Shown: positions 44,554 to 55,195 of the stretch, one piece after another
How positions within the stretch are numbered: the stretch's first letter is position 1
Layout: each line of letters opens with the position of its first letter
Origin: Alopecurus myosuroides
Taxonomy: Eukaryota > Streptophyta > Magnoliopsida > Poales > Poaceae
Reading direction: 5' to 3'
NCBI GenBank assembly: GCA_028641055.1
Contig: CM054062.1
Coordinates: 234,992,376 to 235,056,375 of the forward strand
Length of the DNA: 64,000 nucleotides
The notes under the pieces: generated by a model
Seen by the model: the letters and a program-made list of their open reading frames with translations, nothing else
Databases searched by the model: none
What the model was told of the DNA's origin: nothing
Made by a program: the position numbers and the translations under genes

Positions 44554-45867
44554 CATTACAGCGTGATGATGGTGATCTTCCCCTCCGAAGCAGTTCGCGA
44601 GGACACCATGCGTTTGTTCTCTCTCTCCTTCATGGGGCACGACATCTCTTTGGAGCGGCCGGAAAGTGCAGAGAATCGGGCGGGCTGGTCGTCTGCGTGC
44701 TTTGCTCAAATTTCCCCCTACGGCTTCCCCCTCGAGCACTCGAATGAAGGCGGTATCCGCATCGCGTTCCGCCCGCTTGGAAGCGTTTGCTCCATCGACC
44801 CCATGTGCCTCAATGACCTTGACTTCTCGGCGGTGCATATTGTGCTCCACTTGGACGCGGAGCGGGAAATCCCGCCCTCTCTCCTCCTGCGGGACTTCGG
44901 GGTAGAAACGACCACGGTGGTCTCCCTGGAGGTTGTCCGCTCTTGGTCAGCGTCCGGCGCCTTCTCCCACACCGGCAACTACGCGGGCGGCGGAGGGGAC
45001 ACCCCTCGACGTGGTAACGACCCTTGCTCTGAGACGCCGCGATGGGGCGGCCTTGAGGACATCGATACGGACTCCCTTGGCGGGGCGCGCTCGGGCTCCT
45101 CTTTTCCTACTGCGGCTCAGGCCGGTTTGGGCGCCCACCGCCTCGACTCCTCCCCTTTGGCTCTCTTGTCGCGCATGGTGGCGCGCCGCGCGGACTCGGC
45201 CTCTACGCAGGGCTCCATCGACGGGCCGGTCTCCGCCGCTACCGCGACGCAGGCGTGGGACCAAATGTTGTCACGCCGGCTGGCAGCGGAGTTTCCTGAT
45301 GAAGGTCCCGACGCGGATGAGGTGACCCCGTGCACCCCCTTCTGTTCGCCCTCAGAATCTTCATCTCCACATGCGCGTCAGTCGCCTAACAATCCCTCTC
45401 CTCTTCCGCTTCAGTGGTACGACACACTGGCAGCTCCTGGGACCGGCATGCCTGCTCTCGCCCAGGCGTTCGAGGACGCTGCCCCTACCTCTTCTCCAAC
45501 AAGGGCGCTGCCGCCGCGAGCATTCTCTGTCCTTGGTGACATCCATGAGGATGCTGGACGCAAGCGGCAGGTCCACAACAAGCGCGCGGCTGATTCCGCT
45601 TTCAAGGCTAGACGCAGCGCGCGCCTCGCCTCCAAAGAGCCCGCCCTGTTCGCCGACATGCTCTCGCGTGCGCAGGCTGTGAAGGCGTCCCGCTTCAACA
45701 CCTCCAGGGGGTCCCCTCGTCTTCGCCCCGCCATGGCACGCCTCTGCCTCGACGATGGCGTGCCCGCACCCATCCCCCTAGCTGACCTAAAGGCCCTTGG
45801 CGACCCGTGCAGTGTTGACCCCGCGGACCCTGCCTTGGGCGGACTGGTTCCCGCCACCCAGCCATGA
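44554..45867 (+). CDS. LINE ORF1 (5' truncated), fused in frame to out-of-frame gag bases
   Basis: ORF1 of a second, GC-rich LINE family. The open frame runs from 44446 to a stop at 45867, but the first 35 or so residues come from Copia gag read in another frame. The LINE part starts near 44554, with an ATG at 44608 (MRLFSLSFMGHDI). The start is a DUF4283-like region (FPSEAVREDTMRLFS, FRPLGSVCSIDPM, FSAVHIVLHLD). A Ser/Pro/Gly-rich middle follows, then a C-terminal basic block (KARRSARLASKEPALFADM, ASRFNTSRGSPRLRP). No zinc knuckle is seen. The frame is uninterrupted, which is unusual here. ORF2 follows after about 240 bases. Confidence 0.75.
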   Translation, partial: HYSVMMVIFPSEAVREDTMRLFSLSFMGHDISLERPESAENRAGWSSACFAQISPYGFPLEHSNEGGIRIAFRPLGSVCSIDPMCLNDLDFSAVHIVLHLDAEREIPPSLLLRDFGVETTTVVSLEVVRSWSASGAFSHTGNYAGGGGDTPRRGNDPCSETPRWGGLEDIDTDSLGGARSGSSFPTAAQAGLGAHRLDSSPLALLSRMVARRADSASTQGSIDGPVSAATATQAWDQMLSRRLAAEFPDEGPDADEVTPCTPFCSPSESSSPHARQSPNNPSPLPLQWYDTLAAPGTGMPALAQAFEDAAPTSSPTRALPPRAFSVLGDIHEDAGRKRQVHNKRAADSAFKARRSARLASKEPALFADMLSRAQAVKASRFNTSRGSPRLRPAMARLCLDDGVPAPIPLADLKALGDPCSVDPADPALGGLVPATQP

Positions 45868-46109
45868 GTCGCCTTGGCTCTTGGGAGGTTCCCACCCGTG
45901 CGCTGCTGCTCACCGTAGTGGTTGTCGGAACCTGCCCGTGCCGTCTTGCGGGCGTTCATGCGAGGAAAAACTGCGAAACTACTCCGACGGATTCCCGCCT
46001 TTTTTGCTTTTCGCATGTTGTTGTTCACGAGTTGGCGCTATACCTCCTCACTGCTTCCTTTCGCTTTCGTGGTGATGTAACCGTGGATCATACAAACACG
46101 AACCTGCAT

Positions 46110-47267
46110 ATTTGAGTCATGGAACCTTCGGGGTCTCGGTGACAAAGATAAATGTGATGTTGTTCTTGTCGATCTTTCTTCCGTCTGCCCCCATATCATG
46201 GCGATCTAGGAAAGTAAGCTTGAGTCCATCTCTACCTACAAAGCTGCCTCCTTCCTCCCTCCAACGCTGCGCAACTTTCTCTCGATCGACACTACTGGCA
46301 TGGCCGGTGGGATCGTGTCAGCTTGGGACGCCCGCCTATTCTCCTGTGAATCCTCGTTCGCTAATAGACATGCCCTCTCCATTGATTTTTGTACCACTTA
46401 CGACACCACCGAGTTTAGATTCACTAATATTTACGCCCCTTGCTCCCACTCTGAAAAAATGTCGTTCCTCCTTAACCTCCGCACTCACGAACCAAATGAT
46501 ACAATGCCGTGGATGATTTTTGTGGAGATTTGAACCTCTGCCGTTCCTCCGATGACCGCAACAATGATAATCTTAACCCTGCCGAGGCATCCACGTTCGA
46601 TGAGTTTATCAACGACATGGCGTTGATCGATCTTCCCCTTAGAGACCGTCGCTACACTTGGTCCAACTGTCACGCCACACCAACCCTAATTCGTCTGGAC
46701 CTTGTCTTGATCAACAATGCTTGGAATACATTGTTTCCTTCCACCTCCCTTTCCTCCCTCACGCGGGACACCTCCGACCACGTCCCTATTCTTGCTTCTG
46801 TCTCCTCCTCCATCGTCTGCTCCCCCATCTTTCGTTACAACAGATCATGGGGTTGCATACGTCCTTCTTCTCGTCGGTTTCTAACTCTTGGTCTACTTCC
46901 TTCCGTACTGACGCCACTGCACGCCTTGTTGCACGCCTTTGACGGTGTCGGGGCTGCTGCAAAACTTGGACTAAACGATGTGCGCCCTTTTTCTAACGGA
47001 AATCTTACGCTAGAATTGTCATCGACCTTCTTGACTTCATCGAGGAGAGCAGACCTCTCTCACTGCTTGAGTCCTGACTCCGTGACCTCACATCTGTGGC
47101 CCTACATCTCTCCATCAAGGAAAAGGCAGTCTACTGGCGGGCCCGAGCTAATTCTCGCTTCGTGCTCGAGGGGGACGAAAACACTAGCTACTTCCATGCT
47201 CTTGCCTCCTGCCGTAAACGAGGAACTCCATCCCTGTCCTCGACCACGAAGGTCAGACCTTCCCTGA
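46110..47267 (+). pseudogene. LINE ORF2: endonuclease (frameshifted)
   Basis: AP-endonuclease part of ORF2 split over frames. Visible pieces: IMAIQESKLES (Glu, near 46200), TTGMAGGIVSAWD, FRFTNIYAPCSH (46300-46533 frame). After a frameshift near 46530 come GDLNLCRSSDDRN (Asp/Asn), DLPLRDRRYTWSN, LIRLDLVLINNAW and SDHVPILA (frame 46509-47267). The order and motifs are those of the LINE endonuclease. At least two frameshifts make it inactive. Confidence 0.85.
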
Positions 47268-47408
47268 CCACGATAACAAAGCTTTGGTCCTTAACGATTT
47301 TTCCGATCCCTTCTCGGCTCCCAGTCTTCCTGCTCCTGGAACTTTGATCTCAAAGAACTTTACCCACAACATGTTCATGTCCCCCGTTCCCTGACGGCTG
47401 CCTTTTCC

Positions 47409-48584
47409 TTGAGTGAAGTCGTTCAGACCCTTGCCAAGATGAACAAGGACTCCAGCCCAGGTCCAGATGGGTTTGGGCCTGCTTTTTACTCTACCTTTTG
47501 GTCCATTATTCGCTCGTACGTCGAAGAGGTCCTCGCTAGTTTCCACTCGCGCACAGCTGATCTTACCAGAATCAACAGGGCTTCCCTTGTTCTTCTCCCA
47601 AAACATGAGGCTGCGCGGTCCCCCGCTGAATACCGCCACATCTCTCTTCAAAACTGCATGGTTAAAATTATCACTAAGGTGCTCACCACCCGCCTGCAGT
47701 CCTCCATTCACGCTTTAGTGGACCCCGACCAGACTGGCTTCCTCTTTGGTCGTCGTATCTCCGAAAACATAGTTTACGCTCCCGACCTTATCCGTACTTG
47801 CCACCTCCGCAAGAAACCTACCACTGTGTATAAAATAGACTTCCGCAAAGCCTTTGACTTCGTTAACTGGCTTAGCCTGGTCGCTATCCTCCATGCTCGA
47901 GGTTTCCCCAAACTGTGGTGCGACTGGATGATGGACCTCCTCTCCTCCGGACATACTGCTGTTATCCTCAACGGGGTTCCGGGCCCATGGATTAAATGCA
48001 AAAACGGTCTCCGCCAGGGTGACCCCCTCTCCCCGTACCTCTTCATCATTGTTGCCGACGTCCTCCAGCGGCTTGTCGGCCTTGCGCACTCTACTGGATC
48101 GATCTCCCACCCCATCGATGTTGCGACTCCTCCTGCCGTCCTCCAATATGCTGATGACACACTTATTGTGTGCAAAGGTGACGTCTGCTCCGCCCTGTCT
48201 CTCCGGAAAATCCTTGATGTTTTTGCCTCGGCCACGGGCCTCGACATCAACTTCCATAAATCATGTTTCGTCCCCGGGCACATCGACGCTCCCATTACCG
48301 ATTCTATCGCGTCTACCCTTGGGTGCCCTATCTCGGGCTTTCCGCAACCGTACCTTAGCCTTCCTATCTCCCCAACAAAACTCCCCATCTCGGCTTACGG
48401 CTCTCTCATCTCCTCGTTTGATCGACGCCTTTCTGGGTGGAGCGCTATGCTCCTCTCTTGCGGTGGGAGACTAGTGCTTTGCAACGCTGTTTTAAATAAT
48501 CTCGCAACGTATTTTATGTGTTCTTTTATTTTGCCACGTGGTGTCATTGAGGCGATTGACAAGAGGCGCCGCTCCTTCTTTTAG
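47409..48584 (+). CDS. LINE ORF2: reverse transcriptase domain
   Basis: Uninterrupted 391-residue frame covering the reverse transcriptase. Motifs in order: MNKDSSPGPDGFGPAFY (block 0), RINRASLVLLPKHEAA, DQTGFLFGRRISENIVYA, TVYKIDFRKAFDFVNW (first catalytic Asp), GLRQGDPLSPYLFIIVADVL, QYADDTLIVC (active site YADD, 48147-48158), FHKSCFVPG and LSLPISPTKLP (thumb). The track start codon lies inside the protein, and the true ORF2 start is far upstream. The linker just before (47096-47347; FVLEGDENTSYFHALASCRKR) is in another frame. The stop at 48582-48584 (TAG) replaces the usual Trp before TG(K). Confidence 0.92.
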   Translation: MSEVVQTLAKMNKDSSPGPDGFGPAFYSTFWSIIRSYVEEVLASFHSRTADLTRINRASLVLLPKHEAARSPAEYRHISLQNCMVKIITKVLTTRLQSSIHALVDPDQTGFLFGRRISENIVYAPDLIRTCHLRKKPTTVYKIDFRKAFDFVNWLSLVAILHARGFPKLWCDWMMDLLSSGHTAVILNGVPGPWIKCKNGLRQGDPLSPYLFIIVADVLQRLVGLAHSTGSISHPIDVATPPAVLQYADDTLIVCKGDVCSALSLRKILDVFASATGLDINFHKSCFVPGHIDAPITDSIASTLGCPISGFPQPYLSLPISPTKLPISAYGSLISSFDRRLSGWSAMLLSCGGRLVLCNAVLNNLATYFMCSFILPRGVIEAIDKRRRSFF

Positions 48585-49669
48585 ACGGGCAAGGACTCCT
48601 GCTCGGGGGCTCGGTGTCTTGTAGCTTGGGAAAAAGTGTGCAGGTCTAAACAGGTTCGCGGTTTTGGCATGCGGGATCTCCAACGGCAAAACCTCGTTCT
48701 CCTTATGAACTTCGTACATAAGCTTCACCAGCAGGAAGAGCTACCGTGGAAGACCTGGTTCCGGCGCGCGTACAACAGAGACTTGGGCGATGTTTCCCCC
48801 TCCCCCTCCTTCATTGAATCCATTCTCCACCTTTGTCTCCCCATCTACAGATACATTACACGCGTTGCCGTTCACAACGGTGCATGCACCTCCTTCTGGT
48901 TCGACAACTGGAACGAGAAGGGAAGGCTCGCGTTCCACTTCCCCGCCATATTTTTCGCACTGCCTCCGCCCTAAAATTACTGTCGCCGGGGAGCTTTCCG
49001 GGGGCCTCACCTTCCGTCCCCGCCTCTCTTCTGTCGCGGCTGCCGATCTCATCACCATTCAGCGTCTCGTCCAGGCTACGCCCCTCGACGACGTTGAGGA
49101 CTCCCGCACTCTTGCGTGGGGGACTGGCTCGTCTTTCTGTTCTCGTGACGCCTATAGGCTTACCTTCCCTATCGGCGTTTTGAGTGCTTCTGCACACTCG
49201 TGTTGGAGCTCCCGCCTCCCGTCAAAAATTAAGATTTTCTGCACGCTTGCAGACTCCGATCGGTTGAACACTAGATGCAACCTCTTCAGCAAGGGCTGCG
49301 CCCCTTCACCCCTCTGCCCGCTCCTGCGGCGCCACCGTGACTACCCGCCACATCCTCTTCGAGTGCGCCACCGCGGCGAACACATGGGGGCGTCTAGACT
49401 GCGCCACTCACTCCTGCGTCTCCTTCTGGGACATTGAGGCCCCGCTCGCTCTCGACTACTCGGTGTGGCAGCTGGGCATTGCCGCTATCCTCTGGCAGTT
49501 GTGGAAGGCGAGAAATGATGTTGCCTTCAACAACAAATCGAGCTCTTCCACTGAGGTTCTCCGTCGATCTGCTGATGATATTATGCTCTGGTCGTGTAGG
49601 CTTACTCCTCTCCTTCGGGAGTCTGTTGCCGCCCTGCGTGGCCACTTGTTGCAGTGTGCTATGATGTAA
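48585..49669 (+). pseudogene. LINE ORF2: C-terminal zinc-binding region
   Basis: Continues the reverse transcriptase frame region in pieces: AWEKVCRSKQVRGFGMRDLQRQN (48636-48974), then CSRDAYRLTFPIG and WSSRLPSKIKIFC (48790-49437), and finally a zf-RVT end TTRHILFECATAANTWGRL, WQLWKARNDVAFNN (49337-49669). There is no RNase H domain after it, unlike the LINEs at 32081 and 53262, so this is a different LINE lineage. Frameshifts lie near 48970 and 49300. Confidence 0.85.
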
Positions 49670-49821
49670 CGATGATCAGGCGACTTGCCTGTCTCTTCTT
49701 CTCCCTCACCCCTTTGCTCATTGTAAGCTTGTTCAACTTGACCTCGATTTGAGGGGGTCTTTCGGGTAATATACAAGCGGTGGGGAAAACTCTTCCCCCC
49801 CTGCTATTCTCGAAAAAAAAA
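49670..49821 (+). mobile_element. LINE 3' UTR and poly(A) tail
   Basis: About 140 bases of T/C-rich 3' UTR (CTCGATTTGAGGGGGTCTTT, GGGGAAAACTCTTCCCC) ending in nine A at 49813-49821. No convincing target duplication is found between the bases after the tail (GCAGCGAGTTGTC) and those before 44554, so the 5' end was probably lost with the Copia 3' part. Confidence 0.8.
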
Positions 49822-50445
49822 GCAGCGAGTTGTCTGGGTATTATGTGCTTCAGTGCCGCCATAGCTTTTCCATCATCCCACAATATCTTGTGACTCTTTT
49901 CTCAGTCAATATATAGTGCATCGATAAGCTTTTGAGTGAAATCAGTTTCCAGCACCAGCAAATGCTGTGATACATAACTGGACTATACACATTTTGCATT
50001 GGGCAGAAAAAACGTACTATCTTGTATTGAATAGGTCCATAACGAATTATGGTCCTTGTTGAAAGCCTTGAAGGTGGGATATCGTACACCGCATCTATCC
50101 TCTAATCATCAGCCTCGCAAATGAGACGCAACATATTTTTAGGAATTTGATTTTTTTCTGTAGGATTAGTCCCAGCATTTATTGTCCATCAAAATCAGTA
50201 GGTTGTTCCGTGCACTTGTCGGTGTCATTTGAGACATCGCTTCCTGTCCACCTCTGTTACAGTTGAAGAAATGAGTATTGACAACAATGATTCCTCATTA
50301 AAACAACTAATGCCGTTAGTACTATATAAACCAGTAGTACTGAACTTGTGTTCCTGTCCATCGGTTTTTTTAGCACTTTATTTTTGCTCAGTTAAATCCC
50401 TAGAGAAATGTTTCTGCCATAAAGAGACTGTTATATGTATTTCTT
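49822..50445. other. Unassigned stretch
   Basis: No recognisable coding frame or element. One 85-residue plus frame (50229-50486) has no familiar motif and runs into the LINE tail that follows. Confidence 0.4.
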
Positions 50446-50775
50446 TTTCCGCGAAAACGCAAAAGCTTTGTGTTTCATTACATTGATAGAAAGAGAGAGT
50501 TATGTACATGTCTTTAGACGAGGCAGCCTCACACATTACAACTCAACCTAGAACATCTAGACTAGGGGAGAAGATGTCCGAGGCCTCTCGCCCCCGCGCT
50601 CACCTAATCTCGAGCCTCGGTCTTGATGGTTTCCATCAATGCGCGAACTGAAGGACTTGCGTTGTCGAAGACGACCACGTTCCGCTGTTTAGAGATCAAC
50701 CAAGCCGTGAGCAGGATCAATGAAGATGTGCCCTTGCCTTAGTGCCAGCGACCACCGGTCGACTCGTCTTTTGCT
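50446..50775 (-). mobile_element. 5'-truncated LINE tail with 10-bp duplication
   Basis: 330-bp segment flanked by TGTATTTCTT at 50436-50445 and 50776-50785. On the minus strand it ends in AAAGCTTTTGCGTTTTCGCGG plus a short A tail, a 3' end I associate with Triticeae LINEs. No coding part is left. Confidence 0.65.
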
Positions 50776-50785
50776 TGTATTTCTT

Positions 50786-51959
50786 AGTTTTGTCATCCAC
50801 TCTTTTGCTTATAGTATCTAATGTTCTAATTTAATCTACACTTGCGACCAGATTGATATCACAGAGTATTGCACATCGAGCCTGCATGACAAGCACCTGT
50901 ATTCTCATCGTAAGGTCTCATCCTGTCATCCAGCCTACGGCTTTTCAGTTTTCTTCTTGCACTGAAATGCCACAGGTATTGCATATCTCCACCATTGCTG
51001 TTCTGTTGCATTTCACATGATCTGACTTCGGACACGGCAACAGAGACCGAAACCCAATTTGAGACGAAGACAGAACCTGATCTCTCATGCCCAATATTGC
51101 GCCAGAAGCAACGCGCTTTTGATGGTCTAACAACCACGGATGGAGGCGCGTTGGGACGAGTGAGCGGGAGACAATATTAATGCTGCTAAGCTTTAACGCA
51201 ACCCCGTGACAGATTTCGTTGTGGCGCAGCGCTCGCTCTTGGCGCGGGCGATGTCTCACCGGCTAAACACATTTTAGGTAGCAGATCAGTGGCTAACAGG
51301 CAAACTGAAAACGTGTGTGTAGTAGTACTACTATATACGTGCATTCCTTTTCTTGATGGATTCGTTTCAGCTCCCCTACTCCCAGCCAGTAACCAACTAA
51401 CCAAGCTTCATGATCAATTTTTCTCCTAAACAGGTAGTAGGAGCAGTACAGTATATATATGATTTGTTTTGTGCGTGTGTGGTGTTCTGTTCACGTTGCA
51501 TGCCGTGGCGAATAGGCAAGAAAGAAAGCGATGCCTCGAAACAACTTTTGTCCGGAAAGAATTGGAGTCCATTTTGCTGCGTGAACGTGCTTGTCGTGGT
51601 GGTGAGTATGCTTCACTCCGCCGTACGTACGTGGCGCATTCCATCGGGCGACCAGCAGGGAGATTGCTTAGGTTCGAGGGGATCAGTTAGCTAACGGACA
51701 GTTACGTTAAACCTGTTTACGTTAAACCTGATGGATCAGTCACGTCGCTGTATACGTGGAGGTGGTTACGGATAGCTAGCTTCCCTATGGGAGATGTTAT
51801 TCACTGCTTCACATCGCTTTACTTGGACCTAGCTAGCTAAAGTTTGTCGAGAAGAAATGTTGCGCGGCATTCATGTCCTAGCTTGCTCCTGTGATTGAAT
51901 GGATCTGTGTGTTTTCATCTAAGTATGTACATGCATCGAGCCCGATAAGAATGTCTCGA
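50786..51959. other. Unassigned stretch upstream of unit C
   Basis: Low-complexity-poor DNA with no element ends that I can place and no frame with a known motif. GTTACGTTAAACCTG occurs twice in close tandem near 51700-51730. It may be part of unit C's wider environment, since it is not obviously repeated in the window. Confidence 0.4.
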
Positions 51960-53235
51960 AAAAGAAGGAATAGCACACGCAAGTCATGATATCTTGCAAC
52001 CTTCTAACCTCATGTTGAGAATAAATCCCGCGCATGTGTAAAATAAGCAGCAAGTTGGCGACCATACGTGAGCGGGCGCTCTATTTCCTTCGGATAGTTG
52101 AAGAAAATAAGTTACTTAACCGGTAAACGACAATCAACGGGTGCACATCCGCAAGCGACTTAACAGTGCCCGAGCCACTCTCGTTTACTTTCTAGTCCAG
52201 CGATCCAATATTCCGTTTGATCGCAATTAAAATAATTAACGACCAAAAAGAAAGGAAATTTATAACGACAGGATCATTCCCTCCCCTCGTCCATCTCGTG
52301 GCGCGCTTTCTGGTAGCATAGAAGGCGCACTACTTCACCTATGTACGAAGGACAAGTATTATTGTACGGGGCCGCGTGGCCCAAAGCGACAACGTGCTTT
52401 TTCATCATGGCGATACAGAATGTTTTGATCCACTACGTATCATTCAGTATCTGCTTGTTGTTGCCGATACAGAGCTTTGCCCTTTTTCATCGCCCGTTTG
52501 GTTTTCTTAAGCGGCTAATTAAGACAGATACGGACGAAAGCGGTCGAGACAGAGCAAACTATGGTTCCATGCTCATGATGACTAGGAGTAGTGGACTAGA
52601 TGAGGCATATGTCCTTTCTGACTTGCCTTACACAGTCGTCGGTTGCGCCTCCGACGCGTGCCGCATAGGCCACCATAGCGATGCGCTACCCACCGCGCCG
52701 TACATACGCACGTACGTACGTATACCGCGTGCCGCTACGTTAAATACATGCGCGCGCGGGGCTGGGCAGGGCGGCGCGGCGCGGCGCGGCTTAACTGCGG
52801 CGACAGCGACCGGAACAGAGGACGGAGAGCAGATGACGTACTCCATGATTGGCATGCATGCACGAAACGTACGCCGTCGCGCACGAGCGAGTGGGCTCGG
52901 TCGGCCCGGCCGGTCGCGCATCGATCGATTCCTTCCTATACCAGTATGGGGTCGCGCATACGAGCGATCGTACGTTTCAGTGCGTCCTGTTATTAACTGC
53001 ACGGCTGCCAATGGTACACTGTTCGTGCTTCTGGTTCAGGAGAGATGAAGAATGTGAAGAGTGGAGTGTCGTGCTTGATCAATCGAACGGGTGCAGACCG
53101 GCTGTGAATGACAGAATGAGTGGTCGCCGGTCGGTAAGGTACGTGTCGTTGCGTACGTGGCCCGGTGAGGCCTTCGTGGATCATTCCAGGATCCCCACAT
53201 TCTCGGCCAGGTGCGTGGTCCGGAGCCGCAGTTTT

Positions 53236-55195
53236 TTTTATAGAACGGTGAGCTTTATTGATTAACCAAAGATAGATTCAGTATAAACCGTCTGCCGGAT
53301 AACCTCCGGAGACACAGCACGCCACACACACCTAGACATGAATTCAGAAGAACGCGCTAAACAGTGCGCAGCAGTATTGCAATTTCTATTGACATGAGAG
53401 AGAGAAACTGAATGAACTGATCTCAGTAACCTCTTGATATCCTCAATGATCGGAGCACACAAGGACCGGTCTCGGTTTGGTGATAGAACCTTGTTCACGA
53501 CAGTCTGACAGTCAGAAGCGATTGTAACATCTCGCAGATTTTCTTCCTGGATCAGAGAGAGAGCAGCCCTCACTGCGATGGCCTCAGTGAGTTCCGGGTC
53601 TGACACCATCGGCATCCCTTCTGCACTGGCCACAACACACTCGCCCCGGTGGTTTCGGATGACTACGGCTGCTCCCATAGAGCCAGAGGGAGGAAAGATA
53701 GCTGCATCAACATTGGCCATCAGACAACCTGCATTCGGTGGCTTCCAGCGTGGTCGGGCACCCAGTCCGTGGCTAACCTTGTTCTTGGACTTGGACAGGT
53801 GAGTAGAAATCATATCCACATAGGATTTAATCCGGGCAGCCAGGGTAGATGGATGGCAGCTTCCACCTTCCTCCCGAAGTTTGTTTCTCAGGTCCCAGAT
53901 GTGCCAGAACGTAACAGCAAGGACCGTGGCCTGCTGCGGGGAGCTCCTAGCCAGAAAGTCGAAAAGCCATTGTTTCGGGCAGCGGAAGTCTTTGCGAGCC
54001 AGCTCAATGTTGCAATCCTTCTTCACTTCGTTCCAGACCTCTCGGGCATAGGGGCAGAACAGCAAGGAGTGCTCGACACGTTCTTCACTTGAGCAGTGAA
54101 TGCAGAGGACGGAGTTGGCAATTTTTCGGTGCTGCAGTTGTTGGCCACTTGGGAGGCAGTCATGCGCGAAGCGCCACCGAATGATCTTCATCTTCCCAGG
54201 TGCAACCACTGCCCATAGCTCCTTCCATCTCTTCGTCTCTACCGAAGAAGAGGACATGCCTTGTCCATTCGCGCACCGTGAAGCCATGAGGGATTCTTTC
54301 CTCGCAACATAGTAGGCTGATCTGACAGTGTATAGTCTCAAGCGGTTGTGAGGCCATGTCGCGAAGTCCTCGCCACCATGACGGCTGATAGGGATGGATA
54401 AGATATTCTGGGCAATGTCATCCGAAAATAAGGAATTGATACGATCCTCATCCCAACCACCTGACGGTGTCATCAGCGTGTCCACAGTTTGTCCTTCAGC
54501 CAGAGGAAATCGCGGTCTGACCAGGCAAGGGGCTACTCCTGGAATCCACCGATCTTTAGTAATTCTTGTGCTGGCACCATTACCAATCCCCCAAAGGATA
54601 CCTTTTTCCAATAGCTTCCTCCCATAGATGATGCTGCGCCATGTGTAAGAAGCAGACTTCGGGCAAGATGCAGTCCAGAAGTCACCATTAGGAAAATACC
54701 ATCCCTGTAGAACACGGGCGCACAATGAGGTTGGATCAGTCATTAGCCTCCAACCCTGCCGACCCAGCATAGCCTGGTTAAAAGTTTCCATGTCCCTAAA
54801 ACCCATGCCACCATCGTTCTTGGGAGATGGGAGCCACTCCCAAGATTTCCAATGAACCTTTCTACGGCCACCTTTAGCACCCCACCAGTGATTAGCGATA
54901 ATTTTCCTCATCTCCTCGCAAGTACCCGAGGGCAATTGGAAGCAGCTCATAACATATGTAGGAATAGCTTGGATCACTGCCTTAAGCATGATTTCATTGC
55001 CTGATCTAGAGAGTGGCCTATCCGAAAGACCATTGATTCTCTTCCACATGCGATCATAGAGATAACTGAAGGTGACAATGGGAGAACGACCAATTTGAGT
55101 AGGCATTCCCAAATAAGAGTCCTTAAGTGATTCATTATGCACACCAATAGTTTGCTTGACCATCATACTGACATTTTCCGGACATCCATTACCAA
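53236..55195 (-). mobile_element. 5'-truncated LINE inserted in unit C
   Basis: Minus-oriented LINE tail. The A tail appears as TTTTTTTT at about 53228-53236 and the 3' UTR is very short. The 5' end lies in the RT thumb near 55195. Unit B is continuous across the corresponding site. The target duplication could not be defined, because both flanks are T-rich. Confidence 0.88.
53262..55166 (-). CDS. LINE ORF2 C-terminal half, uninterrupted
   Basis: 634 residues open without a stop, ending in TAG/TGA at 53262-53264. In order: the RT thumb/connection (VKQTIGVHNESLKDSYLGM, SRSGNEIMLKAVIQAIP, NHWWGAKGGRRKVHW, GGMGFRDMETFNQAMLGRQ), then the zf-RVT region (PGKMKIIRWRFAHDCLPSG, CIHCSSEERVEHSLLFC). 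A linker leads to an RNase H domain with Asp in MANVDAAIF, Glu in ELTEAIAVRAAL, Asp in ASDCQT, and NTAAHCLAR near the end. It lacks the endonuclease and RT active site, so it is dead on arrival, but its open frame suggests a rather recent insertion. The upstream frame stays open to about 55195. Confidence 0.93.
   Translation of the reverse strand: MMVKQTIGVHNESLKDSYLGMPTQIGRSPIVTFSYLYDRMWKRINGLSDRPLSRSGNEIMLKAVIQAIPTYVMSCFQLPSGTCEEMRKIIANHWWGAKGGRRKVHWKSWEWLPSPKNDGGMGFRDMETFNQAMLGRQGWRLMTDPTSLCARVLQGWYFPNGDFWTASCPKSASYTWRSIIYGRKLLEKGILWGIGNGASTRITKDRWIPGVAPCLVRPRFPLAEGQTVDTLMTPSGGWDEDRINSLFSDDIAQNILSIPISRHGGEDFATWPHNRLRLYTVRSAYYVARKESLMASRCANGQGMSSSSVETKRWKELWAVVAPGKMKIIRWRFAHDCLPSGQQLQHRKIANSVLCIHCSSEERVEHSLLFCPYAREVWNEVKKDCNIELARKDFRCPKQWLFDFLARSSPQQATVLAVTFWHIWDLRNKLREEGGSCHPSTLAARIKSYVDMISTHLSKSKNKVSHGLGARPRWKPPNAGCLMANVDAAIFPPSGSMGAAVVIRNHRGECVVASAEGMPMVSDPELTEAIAVRAALSLIQEENLRDVTIASDCQTVVNKVLSPNRDRSLCAPIIEDIKRLLRSVHSVSLSHVNRNCNTAAHCLARSSEFMSRCVWRAVSPEVIRQTVYTESIFG

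Noticed and set aside
45411..46028. Minus frame of 205 residues opposite LINE ORF1
   Set aside because: Antisense shadow of the GC-rich ORF1 and its downstream region; no motif.
52341..53048. Plus frame of 235 residues in unit C
   Set aside because: The corresponding part of unit A is not open in this frame and no domain is seen, so treated as chance.
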